Positions 1 to 5,634 of a DNA stretch of 5,634 bases are shown in pieces (within the stretch, counting starts at the first letter, position 1; every line of letters starts with the position of its first letter). Both the position numbers and the translations under genes were made by a program. The stretch covers positions 1 through 5,634 of the forward strand of contig CAIWHI010000873.1 in NCBI GenBank assembly GCA_903912435.1, written 5' to 3'. The notes beneath the pieces are model-generated. The model made no database searches. It saw only the letters and a program-made list of their open reading frames with translations, and was not told the DNA's origin. This stretch comes from an uncultured Bacteroidota bacterium (GTDB taxonomy: Bacteria; Bacteroidota; Bacteroidia; Chitinophagales; Chitinophagaceae).

Positions 1-15
1 ATAAATTCCGCCGTA

Positions 16-133
16 GTTGGTGAAAGCACCAATAACAGATGATTTTTGGCGCGTAGGGCTAACCTCGACTGTACAAATTGGCCTGACCGCGGAAAGCGGT
101 GCTGACCAATTTGTACTCCATTTGCATTTGGAG
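16..133. repeat. Cluster of three adjacent inverted repeats
   Basis: Three hairpin-capable repeats lie back to back. The first is TTGGTG (17-22) with CACCAA (27-32) around an AAAG loop. The second and largest has perfect 11-bp outer arms, GTACAAATTGG (71-81) and CCAATTTGTAC (106-116), enclosing an inner stem ACCGC (86-90)/GCGGT (96-100) with a GGAAA loop. The third is CTCCA (116-120) with TGGAG (129-133). None is followed directly by a T-tract, so a simple intrinsic terminator is unlikely. The segment looks richer in G+C than the leader that follows it. It could be a dispersed REP-like intergenic repeat, a structured RNA, or the downstream region of a gene lying left of the window. The structure is seen directly; its function is unknown. 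Confidence 0.6.
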
Positions 134-175
134 ATATGTGAAACCCTCCCCAATCCCATTCTGTTATTCTTCATG

Positions 176-207
176 TTTACACTAAATAAATCAAATGGTT
201 ATTTTTG
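176..207 (+). promoter_or_regulatory. Candidate Bacteroidota-type promoter for the GT-A glycosyltransferase
   Basis: TATTTTTG at 200-207 matches the Bacteroidota -7 consensus TAnnTTTG. A TTTAC at 176-180 sits 19 nt upstream, where the -33 TTTG/TTG element is expected, but it lacks the final G. Transcription would begin near 213-215, giving a leader of about 18 nt before the ATG at 232. A second TAnnTTTG match, TATCTTTG at 220-227, would start transcription almost at the ATG itself (leaderless), but it has no good -33 partner. This prediction is from sequence only. Confidence 0.35.
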
Positions 208-231
208 CACCCAAAAGAATATCTTTGATTA

Positions 232-1149
232 ATGGCCAATATGGAACACCAGCAAGACTATATCGTTACCCAATGTTATGGAAATGAAGGAGTTTTCCTT
301 GAATGCGCTTATTGCCTCCTTTCATTATCACGCCTCTATTCCCCCGAACAGCTTAGCAACCTGCAAATTTGGGTGTATACTGATAATCCGGGATGGTTTA
401 AAATGTTTAAAGATTGTAGCCTTCCTGTTTATTTCAGGGCTATTGACCACAATACCATAAAGGCCTGGCGTGGCAGGATTGATTTCGTGCACCGGGTAAA
501 AATAGAACTACTCAAGGATTTTACTAAAGACAAAAACGGCAATATTCTATATGTAGATACCGATGTGATATTTACCCACAATATCGATTCCCTGTTCCAA
601 AATATAAGGGCCGGTAAGCTTTACATGCATGTGAATGAAGGATTGGTAAGCAGCAAGTCGAACCCTATGCTCACCAAATTAGATGCCCACCTTCGTGATA
701 ATTCCCACCTGAAGGTAAATGGCCGTCCTGTAAATGAACTATCTATGTGGAATGCCGGGGTGCTGGGTTTTAATACCGTTTACCGCTACCTGCTTGATGA
801 GGTTTTGGCTTACACCGATGCCGAATACCCTGCATTCCCTAAGCATATCATTGAGCAGTTTGCCTTTTCGGTTTACTTCCAGCAAACCGGGGTGGTAAAA
901 TGTGCATCGCCCTATATCCTGCACTATTGGAACCTGAAAGAGGCACGGCCCCTGCTGGCGTCCTTCTTTCATCATTTTAATGCCAAAAGCTGGGAAGACC
1001 TTGTAGCCTATAGTTCTTTGATTCAAATACCTGTGCTGATGCAGGATAAGATTAATTACCTCCTCAATAAATCCCTTCTATCCAAACTCGGCAAAACTAA
1101 ATGGGCTCCAGCCCCTATTGATTGGAACGATTTAATAAGGCAATTATAA
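232..1149 (+). CDS. GT-A-fold glycosyltransferase, GT8-like
   Basis: This 305-residue soluble protein most likely transfers a sugar from a nucleotide-sugar donor in the cytoplasm. The acceptor is unknown. A beta-strand ending in LYVDTDVIF carries the DxD metal and donor-binding motif at D109-T110-D111. MWNAGVLGF (172-180) resembles the 'NAGV' loop of GT8-type enzymes. EQFAFSV (208-214) sits where these families have a conserved acid-Gln pair, and HYW (231-233) could supply the C-terminal metal-binding histidine. No signal peptide or membrane segment is visible, and about 300 residues is normal for a single-domain GT-A enzyme. The ATG at 232 is followed by an in-frame ATG at 241. Neither has a clear ribosome binding site, so the true start could be either. 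The gene stands alone and converges on the ATPase gene. The fold assignment is fairly secure; family, donor and linkage are not. Confidence 0.85.
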   Translation: MANMEHQQDYIVTQCYGNEGVFLECAYCLLSLSRLYSPEQLSNLQIWVYTDNPGWFKMFKDCSLPVYFRAIDHNTIKAWRGRIDFVHRVKIELLKDFTKDKNGNILYVDTDVIFTHNIDSLFQNIRAGKLYMHVNEGLVSSKSNPMLTKLDAHLRDNSHLKVNGRPVNELSMWNAGVLGFNTVYRYLLDEVLAYTDAEYPAFPKHIIEQFAFSVYFQQTGVVKCASPYILHYWNLKEARPLLASFFHHFNAKSWEDLVAYSSLIQIPVLMQDKINYLLNKSLLSKLGKTKWAPAPIDWNDLIRQL

Positions 1150-1159
1150 AAGCGAGGAG

Positions 1160-1190
1160 AGAATAAGCCTATCCGCCCCTTGCTTATTTT
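1160..1190. terminator. Hairpin between convergent genes, probable terminator
   Basis: AATAAGC (1162-1168) pairs with GCTTATT (1182-1188) around a 13-nt loop. The stem extends to 9 bp by a G-U and an A-U pair (1160-1161 with 1189-1190). It is followed on the + strand by a short T run (1187-1190), then AAT. It lies in the 52-bp gap between the stop codons of the GT-A gene and the ATPase gene, so it may end transcription in both directions. The stem is A+T-rich and therefore weak. Confidence 0.45.
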
Positions 1191-1201
1191 AATATTGCAG
1201 A

Positions 1202-2386
1202 CTAAAACAATGTACCCGGCATAATTTTGAGAAAATCTTCCCAGGGCAGGCCACTCTTGCCTATCAGTAATAGTTTATCTGGTCGCATTTTGGTTTTAAA
1301 ATTGGCCATACCCTTTGTGCTGCCCGATATGCCACTCTTTACCTCTATGCCTATTACTTTACCATTTTTCTCTATTACAAAATCTACCTCATCATTGCCA
1401 TCCCGCCAATAGAATACATTGTACCCGCCTGTAAAAGCATGGTTCACCAGGTGCGCCCCTATTGCCGACTCTACTATCCTTCCCCACTGTACCGGCTGCA
1501 TAATTATGTCCTCATAATATTCACCTCTTTGCGCACTTACCAGGGCATTATTATGTACCTGGAATTTCGGGCTCGATGTCCGCTTACGCATGGTGTCTTT
1601 AGAGAATTTCTCTAAGCCACCTAGTAAACCTGCCGTATCCAAAGCCTTTAAATAGTGCGACAAGGTGGTGGTATTCCCTGCGTCCTGCAATTGACCCATT
1701 ATCTTGGTAAACGACAGTTCCTGCGTGGAATAAAGACATCCCAGCTCGAAAAGCCGCTTCATCAGCGCTGGCTTATCTACCCTGGTAAGCATAAGGATAT
1801 CCTTAGAAATACTGGTTTCAATAAGCGAATTAGCAACGTAGTTTTTCCATCTCTGCTCCTCACCTATCAGTTCTGCCGAACCAGGATAACCACCAAACCA
1901 TGCAAATTGCTTTTCATCCCAACCAAATGCTTCCTGCATTTCTGGATAGGTCCAATGTCCCATATAGATGGTCTCAAACCGCCCAGCAAGCGACTCTGTA
2001 AGCCCCTGTTGTATCATCAACCTTGATGAGCCCAGCAGGATTACCTTTATATTCCTGCCTTCCTGTGTATCGCCATCCCATAGCATTTTTATGGTTTCGC
2101 TCCAGTTATCTATTTTTTGTATTTCGTCTATAATCAGCAAAAACTCCGGTGCTTCAGATTGCTTGAACCTCATACGTGCTATTTCCCACTGGTCTTCAAT
2201 CCATGTACCATAAGATTGGGGTACAGCATCTGCGGTTACCGATAAATAGGGTATTTTCAATGACTTCACTGCCTGGCCTATGGTAGTAGTTTTACCTACC
2301 TGCCTTGGCCCACAAACAACCTGGATAAACTTTCGTTTCTCCCCTATCCTCTTCGTTATCAATTCATAATAATTGCGCTGTATCAT
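1202..2386 (-). CDS. P-loop ATPase with C-terminal DUF4143 domain
   Basis: This 394-residue protein has the AAA_14 plus DUF4143 architecture, an abundant prokaryotic ATPase family of unestablished function. Visible motifs are Walker A GPRQVGKTT (26-34, K32), Walker B LLIIDEIQ (83-90, D87 and E88), a sensor-1-like LLGSS (117-121), and ESLAGRFE (131-138), whose R137 is the candidate arginine finger. Residues about 215-260 look like a winged-helix segment. The C-terminal part has E306, then EVDFVI with D335, then GIEVKSG with E348-x-K350. This matches a PD-(D/E)XK nuclease-like core with its acidic and lysine residues intact. The length is usual for the family and no frameshift is seen. The ATG at 2386 is a natural start just ahead of the Walker A strand; upstream there is only a weak GAAG. 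The promoter side faces the large repeat array. Whether it cleaves or only binds DNA is unknown. Confidence 0.9.
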   Translation of the reverse strand: MIQRNYYELITKRIGEKRKFIQVVCGPRQVGKTTTIGQAVKSLKIPYLSVTADAVPQSYGTWIEDQWEIARMRFKQSEAPEFLLIIDEIQKIDNWSETIKMLWDGDTQEGRNIKVILLGSSRLMIQQGLTESLAGRFETIYMGHWTYPEMQEAFGWDEKQFAWFGGYPGSAELIGEEQRWKNYVANSLIETSISKDILMLTRVDKPALMKRLFELGCLYSTQELSFTKIMGQLQDAGNTTTLSHYLKALDTAGLLGGLEKFSKDTMRKRTSSPKFQVHNNALVSAQRGEYYEDIIMQPVQWGRIVESAIGAHLVNHAFTGGYNVFYWRDGNDEVDFVIEKNGKVIGIEVKSGISGSTKGMANFKTKMRPDKLLLIGKSGLPWEDFLKIMPGTLF

Positions 2387-2432
2387 AGCTTCAATTTTTA
2401 GTTCACACTTATTTCATTTATCTTGTTGCAAA

Positions 2433-2511
2433 TCATTGGTTTTAAACAACTTACAACGTTTTCTAATTTTTACTCAATGTACTACGTATTTTCACTCAAC
2501 TACAATCCTAT
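2433..2511. repeat. Repeat module 1, divergent
   Basis: This is the most divergent and shortest copy, lying nearest the ATPase start. It keeps ACTTACAA (2449-2456) and two boxes, TTTACTCAAT (2469-2478) and TTTCACTCAAC ending at 2500, with the ACTCAA cores 22 bp apart. The palindrome is altered to ATTGG...CAAC, and the third box is absent. Confidence 0.6.
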
Positions 2512-2621
2512 TGTACTAATTAGCTGTTTTACAGTTACTTGCAAAGCTTTTCCAAATTTACTCAATATATCTCTTGTTTTTACTTAATGCATTAGGTGTT
2601 TATGCTCTATTCTAGTACTCA
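2512..2621. repeat. Repeat module 2
   Basis: The palindrome here is CTGT-TTT-ACAG (2524-2534). Relative to module 3 the outer pair has changed from T-A to C-G, so pairing is kept. It is followed by ACTTGCAA (2537-2544) and boxes at 2557-2566 (TTTACTCAAT), 2579-2588 (TTTACTTAAT) and a decayed third box, TGCTCTAT (2603-2610). All three are in 22-bp register. Confidence 0.7.
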
Positions 2622-2730
2622 TTTCACAATCTATTGTTTTACAATTACTTACAAAGCTTTTTCAAATTTACTCAATATTATGCGTATTTTACTCAATAGA
2701 ACAAGTGTTTATACTCAATTTTTAAAATAA
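2622..2730. repeat. Repeat module 3, best preserved
   Basis: This reference copy opens with TTTCACAATCTATTG. It has a perfect palindrome ATTGT-TTT-ACAAT (2633-2645), then ACTTACAAAGC from 2647. Boxes follow at 2667-2676 and 2688-2697 (both TTTACTCAAT), and TACTCAAT at 2712-2719. The box cores are 21 and 22 bp apart. Confidence 0.75.
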
Positions 2731-2810
2731 TTTCACAATCTATTGCTTTACAATTACTTACAAAGATTTTGCAAATTTACTCAATAACTTGCGTATTTTT
2801 ACTCAATAAG
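2731..2810. repeat. Repeat module 4, 3'-truncated
   Basis: This copy is nearly identical to module 3 over its first 50 bases, with only a few substitutions. It has ACTTACAA at 2756-2763 and boxes at 2776-2785 and 2798-2807, spaced 22 bp. The third box and spacer are missing and are replaced by unrelated sequence after about 2810. One palindrome arm carries a T-to-C change (ATTGC/ACAAT). Confidence 0.75.
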
Positions 2811-3017
2811 TAAATTAAATTCGGTAAATAAATCGCCTATTAATACAACAAATTGTATTTCAATGTTTTATAGCGACATTATTTTTAACCAATAGTATTG
2901 CCGTAAGTGCAAAGAAATTTCTAAAGATATCAGGTAGTGGATAAAAAAGAGTAGCATAAACACTAGAATTTGCCTAGGATTAGCACCATTATTGAGATTT
3001 TAAGTAAAATCTATACT
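2811..3017. other. Non-repeated AT-rich spacer inside the array
   Basis: About 200 bp separate modules 4 and 5 and do not match the module. No open frame of useful length is present; the ATG at 2863 runs only ten codons. Small symmetrical elements occur, AGAAATTTCT (2913-2922) and the perfect hairpin at 2995-3012. Because a strong + strand terminator follows, this stretch is the best place to look for a small RNA. No known RNA family was recognised, and no convincing + strand promoter was found. Confidence 0.4.
2995..3012. repeat. Perfect 7-bp hairpin beside the terminator
   Basis: AGATTTT (2995-3001) and AAAATCT (3006-3012) are exact reverse complements around an AAGT loop. The hairpin stands 5 nt before the terminator stem. 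Two stacked hairpins followed by a T-tract is a common 3' end for a structured transcript. On the - strand the pair could instead protect or end the GT-C transcript. Confidence 0.5.
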
Positions 3018-3064
3018 CCCGTAAATCATTGTATAACAATAACTTACACGGGTTTTTTATTTTT
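3018..3064 (+). terminator. Strong intrinsic terminator, + strand
   Basis: CCCGT (3018-3022) pairs with ACGGG (3048-3052). Inside, ATTGT (3028-3032) pairs with ACAAT (3036-3040) around an ATA loop, with further A-U and G-U pairing between. The stem is followed directly by TTTTTTATTTTT (3053-3064). This is a classic rho-independent terminator for rightward transcription, yet no coding gene lies upstream on the + strand until the convergent GT-A gene at 1149. The inner stem is the same palindrome found in the repeat modules. On the - strand there is no T-tract after the hairpin, so it is not an obvious terminator for the GT-C gene. Confidence 0.7.
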
Positions 3065-3115
3065 ACTCAGTATAGTGCGTATTTTTACTCAACACATTTA
3101 GTAAATTTCCTCAAC
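3025..3115. repeat. Repeat module 5, merged with the terminator
   Basis: This distant copy has the palindrome ATTGT-ATA-ACAAT (3028-3040), whose loop has changed while the stem is kept. It then has ACTTACAC (3042-3049) and boxes TTTACTCAGT (3062-3071), TTTACTCAAC (3084-3093) and TCCTCAAC (3108-3115), all in 22-bp register. CCCG and CGGG additions convert the palindrome region into the terminator stem. Confidence 0.65.
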
Positions 3116-3137
3116 TTACAATAAAACAACACCAAAA

Positions 3138-4847
3138 CTAATCCCTAAACTTCAGGAAATAGTACTTTTTGGTAGCAGCGAGGCGGGTTTTGGGGTTAAG
3201 AAAATCAGGGGTGAGTTCACTGACTTTGAATAAGCGGCCTTCTTTAATAATATCATAGGCATGATTTGTGGCCTTGATTTCGTTCAAGCCATTGTCCATG
3301 GTGATAATATACTTTTGATTGCGGATACTGTCGATATCCCTGCAATTCCTTATGGAACCATGAGCATAAAAATTGATAGAATTAACGGGGTCATCAACTT
3401 CAAAAAGGGCGATATCAATGGTTGGTATGGAGCTACTATAAATATACTTACCGATAGCCGACCCTAGCTGATATTGTAGCAGAGAGGGGTATAAATGATT
3501 GGAAACAAACACATTGGCAACAATCATGGCAGTAACCGGTAGCCACAATATTTTACCTTTCAAATCTTTTTTAACAGCCAGGTAAAGCCAAATTCCAAAA
3601 CCTATAAACCACACCCCAATCATTGCAGGATGGGCAGGGAATATATAGGTAATCAATGCCAGTGATGCCAGGATTAGCCCACAGGAAATAACTAAAAACA
3701 ATGGTTTGGCAACCTTATAGAACACCCTGTATCTTTGTTCTTCAACCAACTCATATATAAACCGGGCAGTAACTATTGATGCCAGCGGGAAAGCTACAAA
3801 AATATAGTGCGGTAACTGATAGGCTGAGGAGGCAAGCACATAATAGGTAAGTAGGAAACCACCTGTGCTTATCCACTCATTACCAGGCCCGGCCGATAAG
3901 TGGAAACGATTGGCCAATAGTTTGAGAAAATTAACCAGCATAGCCGGCAGGAACAATATAATCCAGGGTAGGTAAGACCAAAGCATGTTTTCCAAGAGGA
4001 AGGTGGGGTATACAGCATTCTTCCACGGGCTTTCTCCTGTAATGCGCCCAAAACTCTGCGACCAATAAAAGAACCTAAGGCCTGATACTCCTCTCTGCCC
4101 ATTTACCATTATTTCGGGGTGCATATCAAATTGCTGGTACAGGCCTATACTCATGGGAATTAGTAATATCACTATAATCAAAAGACCCAACAAATATTGA
4201 GGTTTGATAAAATTCTTCCACAATCGTTTCAATGTCCAATCGGCAGAGAAGCAAAAGATAGGCACCATAAGTGCAATAGGCCCCTTGGTCATCATACCAA
4301 AAGCCGCAGCAGCAAAGGCACTCAGCAGATAGCCAAGACGTTGCTTCACATACCATTCATTTATGAGCCATATGGACGTGATGACCCAACTCATGAGTAT
4401 GGTATCGCAGCGAATATCATTGGTCATCAGGAACATACCCTGGCAGGTAGCCAATATCAAGGCAGCCATGCGACCTGTAAACTCACCATAAAGCAGTTTG
4501 GTGAGCCGGTAAGTGGCAAATAGAGCCCATAAAGCAAATAATAAGGATGGAAACTTATATCCGAAATTGTTGACCCCAAAAACCTTCATACTTGCGGCGC
4601 TTACCCAAAACAGGAAGGGTGGTTTATCAAGATATTCCATACCGCGATCAAAGACATGGAGGTAGTCGCCACTCTTCATCATTTCGCGGCTTATCTCGGC
4701 ATATTGCGATGCGTCAATATCCATAGTGTCCACACCAATGGCGCTGAAATAGAGGACGGCAATTAAAATAAAAACCCAAAAAGGAACTTTTGGCACAGAA
4801 TATCGTTTTAAGCGCAAAAATAGTCGCAATTTTATGCAATGCTGCAA
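3138..4847 (-). CDS. ArnT/PMT-like GT-C membrane glycosyltransferase
   Basis: This is an integral-membrane transferase of the dolichyl-phosphate-mannose mannosyltransferase/ArnT type (PMT_2-like, GT39/GT83 style). Such enzymes move a sugar from a polyprenyl-phosphate carrier to an acceptor on the outer face of the inner membrane. Membrane segment 1 (about 23-40) is followed by the first periplasmic loop MDIDASQYAEISREM (42-56), carrying the acidic catalytic-site motif, and then YLDKPPFLFW (72-81). Further family marks are CDTILMSW (147-154), MTKGPIAL (186-193), SQSFGRITGES (263-273) and PHYIFVAFP (347-355). About ten more hydrophobic segments run to residue 450, and a soluble C-terminal domain covers about 455-569. 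The listed start is TTG (4847), overlapping the divergent epimerase gene by 9 bp. GTG at 4796 (V18), just before membrane segment 1, is an equally reasonable start that removes the overlap. Neither has a clear ribosome binding site. The acceptor, such as lipid A or another envelope glycan, cannot be told. Confidence 0.88.
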   Translation of the reverse strand: MQHCIKLRLFLRLKRYSVPKVPFWVFILIAVLYFSAIGVDTMDIDASQYAEISREMMKSGDYLHVFDRGMEYLDKPPFLFWVSAASMKVFGVNNFGYKFPSLLFALWALFATYRLTKLLYGEFTGRMAALILATCQGMFLMTNDIRCDTILMSWVITSIWLINEWYVKQRLGYLLSAFAAAAFGMMTKGPIALMVPIFCFSADWTLKRLWKNFIKPQYLLGLLIIVILLIPMSIGLYQQFDMHPEIMVNGQRGVSGLRFFYWSQSFGRITGESPWKNAVYPTFLLENMLWSYLPWIILFLPAMLVNFLKLLANRFHLSAGPGNEWISTGGFLLTYYVLASSAYQLPHYIFVAFPLASIVTARFIYELVEEQRYRVFYKVAKPLFLVISCGLILASLALITYIFPAHPAMIGVWFIGFGIWLYLAVKKDLKGKILWLPVTAMIVANVFVSNHLYPSLLQYQLGSAIGKYIYSSSIPTIDIALFEVDDPVNSINFYAHGSIRNCRDIDSIRNQKYIITMDNGLNEIKATNHAYDIIKEGRLFKVSELTPDFLNPKTRLAATKKYYFLKFRD

Positions 4848-5634
4848 TTAAAATATTATCGCTTCGAATTACCCTTCGAATATCCGTTTATTACCAGCCA
4901 CGGAACCAAAACACACCAGCCTACCCTCATCACATCCCTGGCCCTGGGAAATGTTACCGGCTTTGGTGAGGCACCGGCCATCAGCTATTATGATGTAACA
5001 GTAGATGATATGATTGCATCGCTTGAAGCCAAGCGGGGGATGATAGAACGCTATGCCCTTACCGACCCACAACGTTTCTGGCATTTTCTCCACCACCTGA
5101 TACCCGGACAGCATTTTTTAACGGCAGCCCTCGATATTGCGGGTTGGGACTTATTTGCCCAACTACGCCGCCAACCCCTTTACCAATTGCTGGGCATAAA
5201 ATGGGATAGGGCACCACTAACAGATTACACCATAGGTATGGATACCCCTGAAAATATGGTTGCCAAACTAAAAGCCCACCCCTGGCCCATATATAAGATA
5301 AAAGTAGGCAAGCCTGATGATATAGACAGCCTACGTGCACTTCGTGCCCATACTAATGCCCCCTTCAGAATTGATGCAAATGAGGGCTGGACTTTTGAGG
5401 AAGCCAGAGCCCTGCTGCCCGAACTAAAACTGCTCAATGTGACGCTTGCCGAGCAACCCCTACCCAGGGGCGAATATGAAGCAATGAAGGAACTGAAAGC
5501 TATATCACCCATTCCACTTTATGCTGATGAAAGTTGCTGCACGGAGGGAGATGTGGCCAAATGTACCGATGCCTTTGATGGGATAAATATAAAACTCACA
5601 AAGTGCGGAGGTATTACTCCCGCCCTAAGAATGA
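4839..5634 (+). CDS. Dipeptide epimerase (L-Ala-D/L-Glu epimerase-like), 3' partial
   Basis: This enolase-superfamily protein, of the muconate-lactonizing subgroup, probably inverts the alpha carbon of the second residue of a dipeptide, classically L-Ala-D-Glu from murein. The capping domain is residues 1 to about 120, followed by the barrel. Active-site marks are KIK with K153 and K155 as acid/base lysines; metal ligands D179 in RIDANEG, E205 in LAEQPLP and D230 in YADES; and the opposing lysine in INIKLTKCGG (249-258, probably K252). DYTIGMD (129-135) matches the strand typical of dipeptide epimerases. The frame is open to the window edge after 265 codons. About 350 residues would be normal, so roughly 80-100 are missing. 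The ATG at 4839 starts a natural N-terminus; it has no evident ribosome binding site, and the upstream DNA is the start of the GT-C gene. Dipeptide specificity is inferred. Confidence 0.9.
   Translation, partial: MLQLKYYRFELPFEYPFITSHGTKTHQPTLITSLALGNVTGFGEAPAISYYDVTVDDMIASLEAKRGMIERYALTDPQRFWHFLHHLIPGQHFLTAALDIAGWDLFAQLRRQPLYQLLGIKWDRAPLTDYTIGMDTPENMVAKLKAHPWPIYKIKVGKPDDIDSLRALRAHTNAPFRIDANEGWTFEEARALLPELKLLNVTLAEQPLPRGEYEAMKELKAISPIPLYADESCCTEGDVAKCTDAFDGINIKLTKCGGITPALRM

Larger units (their letters stand above)
2433..3115. repeat. Composite intergenic repeat array, five modules
   Basis: This AT-rich non-coding block holds five related modules. Using the ACTTACAA anchor, they begin at 2449, 2537, 2647, 2756 and 3042, so the steps are 88, 110, 109 and 286 bp. 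A full module has four parts in order: a palindrome of the ATTGTnnnACAAT type; TACTTACAAAGCTTTT; two or three TTTACTCAAT boxes spaced 22 bp apart; and an AT-rich spacer ending in TTTCACAATCT. Stops occur in the frames examined and I saw no substantial open frame. This is not a CRISPR array, because the repeats are imperfect and the segments between them are themselves repeated. No transposon ends were recognised. It separates the ATPase gene, whose 5' side it borders, from the 3' end of the GT-C gene. Confidence 0.85.

Noticed and set aside
17..232. A 71-codon + strand frame ahead of the GT-A gene
   Set aside because: It runs through the three inverted repeats, shows no recognisable domain, and ends in low-complexity AT-rich leader that also contains the candidate promoter. 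Both strands being open here argues against real coding.
2433..2810. CRISPR array
   Set aside because: The repeats are about 110 bp and imperfect, and the segments between conserved boxes are repeated too. There are no unique spacers of uniform length and no cas genes in the window.
2433..3115. Replication origin (oriC or plasmid iteron origin)
   Set aside because: The 22-bp boxes in AT-rich DNA are iteron-like, but no DnaA-box cluster (TTATCCACA type) was found and no rep or dnaA gene is present. An origin is possible but unsupported.
3261..4523. Several frames of 68-108 codons on either strand within the GT-C gene
   Set aside because: They lie wholly under a strongly supported 569-residue membrane protein and show no domain features of their own.
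4862..4881. Direct repeat CTTCGAAT x2
   Set aside because: It lies inside the epimerase N-terminus and encodes the ordinary FELPFEY strand. The spacing is a whole number of codons, so coding explains it.
4869..5512. Overlapping - strand frames of 81-95 codons opposite the epimerase
   Set aside because: The + strand frame carries the full set of enolase-superfamily active-site residues in order, so the antisense frames are shadows.

Overview
The window looks like a chromosomal accessory stretch from a member of the Bacteroidota, probably in the Chitinophagales/Sphingobacteriales range. This is inferred from three things: the style of the four encoded proteins, especially the GT-C glycosyltransferase with its YLDKPPFLFW segment; AT-rich leaders without clear Shine-Dalgarno sequences; and matches to the Bacteroidota -7 promoter box TAnnTTTG. 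The genus cannot be fixed from the sequence alone.

Layout. Bases 1-231 hold no convincing complete gene. They carry three consecutive inverted repeats (16-133) and a plausible promoter for the next gene. 232-1149 (+) encodes a GT-A-fold, GT8-like glycosyltransferase. It converges on 1202-2386 (-), a P-loop ATPase with a C-terminal DUF4143/PD-(D/E)XK-like domain, and a short hairpin lies between the two stop codons. 2387-3137 is about 750 bp of AT-rich non-coding DNA and is the most unusual part of the window. 3138-4847 (-) encodes an ArnT/PMT-type integral-membrane glycosyltransferase. Divergent from it, 4839-5634 (+) is the N-terminal 265 codons of an enolase-superfamily dipeptide epimerase that is cut off by the window edge.

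The non-coding block contains five copies of a composite module, three of them in tandem at about 110 bp. Each module has a small palindrome (ATTGTnnnACAAT type) followed by two or three copies of a TTTACTCAAT box. The boxes recur at a near-invariant 22-bp pitch, about two DNA turns. The last copy is built into a strong intrinsic terminator on the + strand, although no protein-coding gene precedes it on that strand. The array lies immediately upstream of the ATPase gene. It could be an operator or iteron-like binding array, a multi-promoter region, a non-coding RNA locus, or a family of dispersed intergenic repeats. The sequence shows the order but not the function.

Functional links are loose. 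The two glycosyltransferases point to cell-envelope or surface-glycan work, and the epimerase to catabolism of murein-derived or other dipeptides. The ATPase with its repeat array looks like an independent accessory unit.
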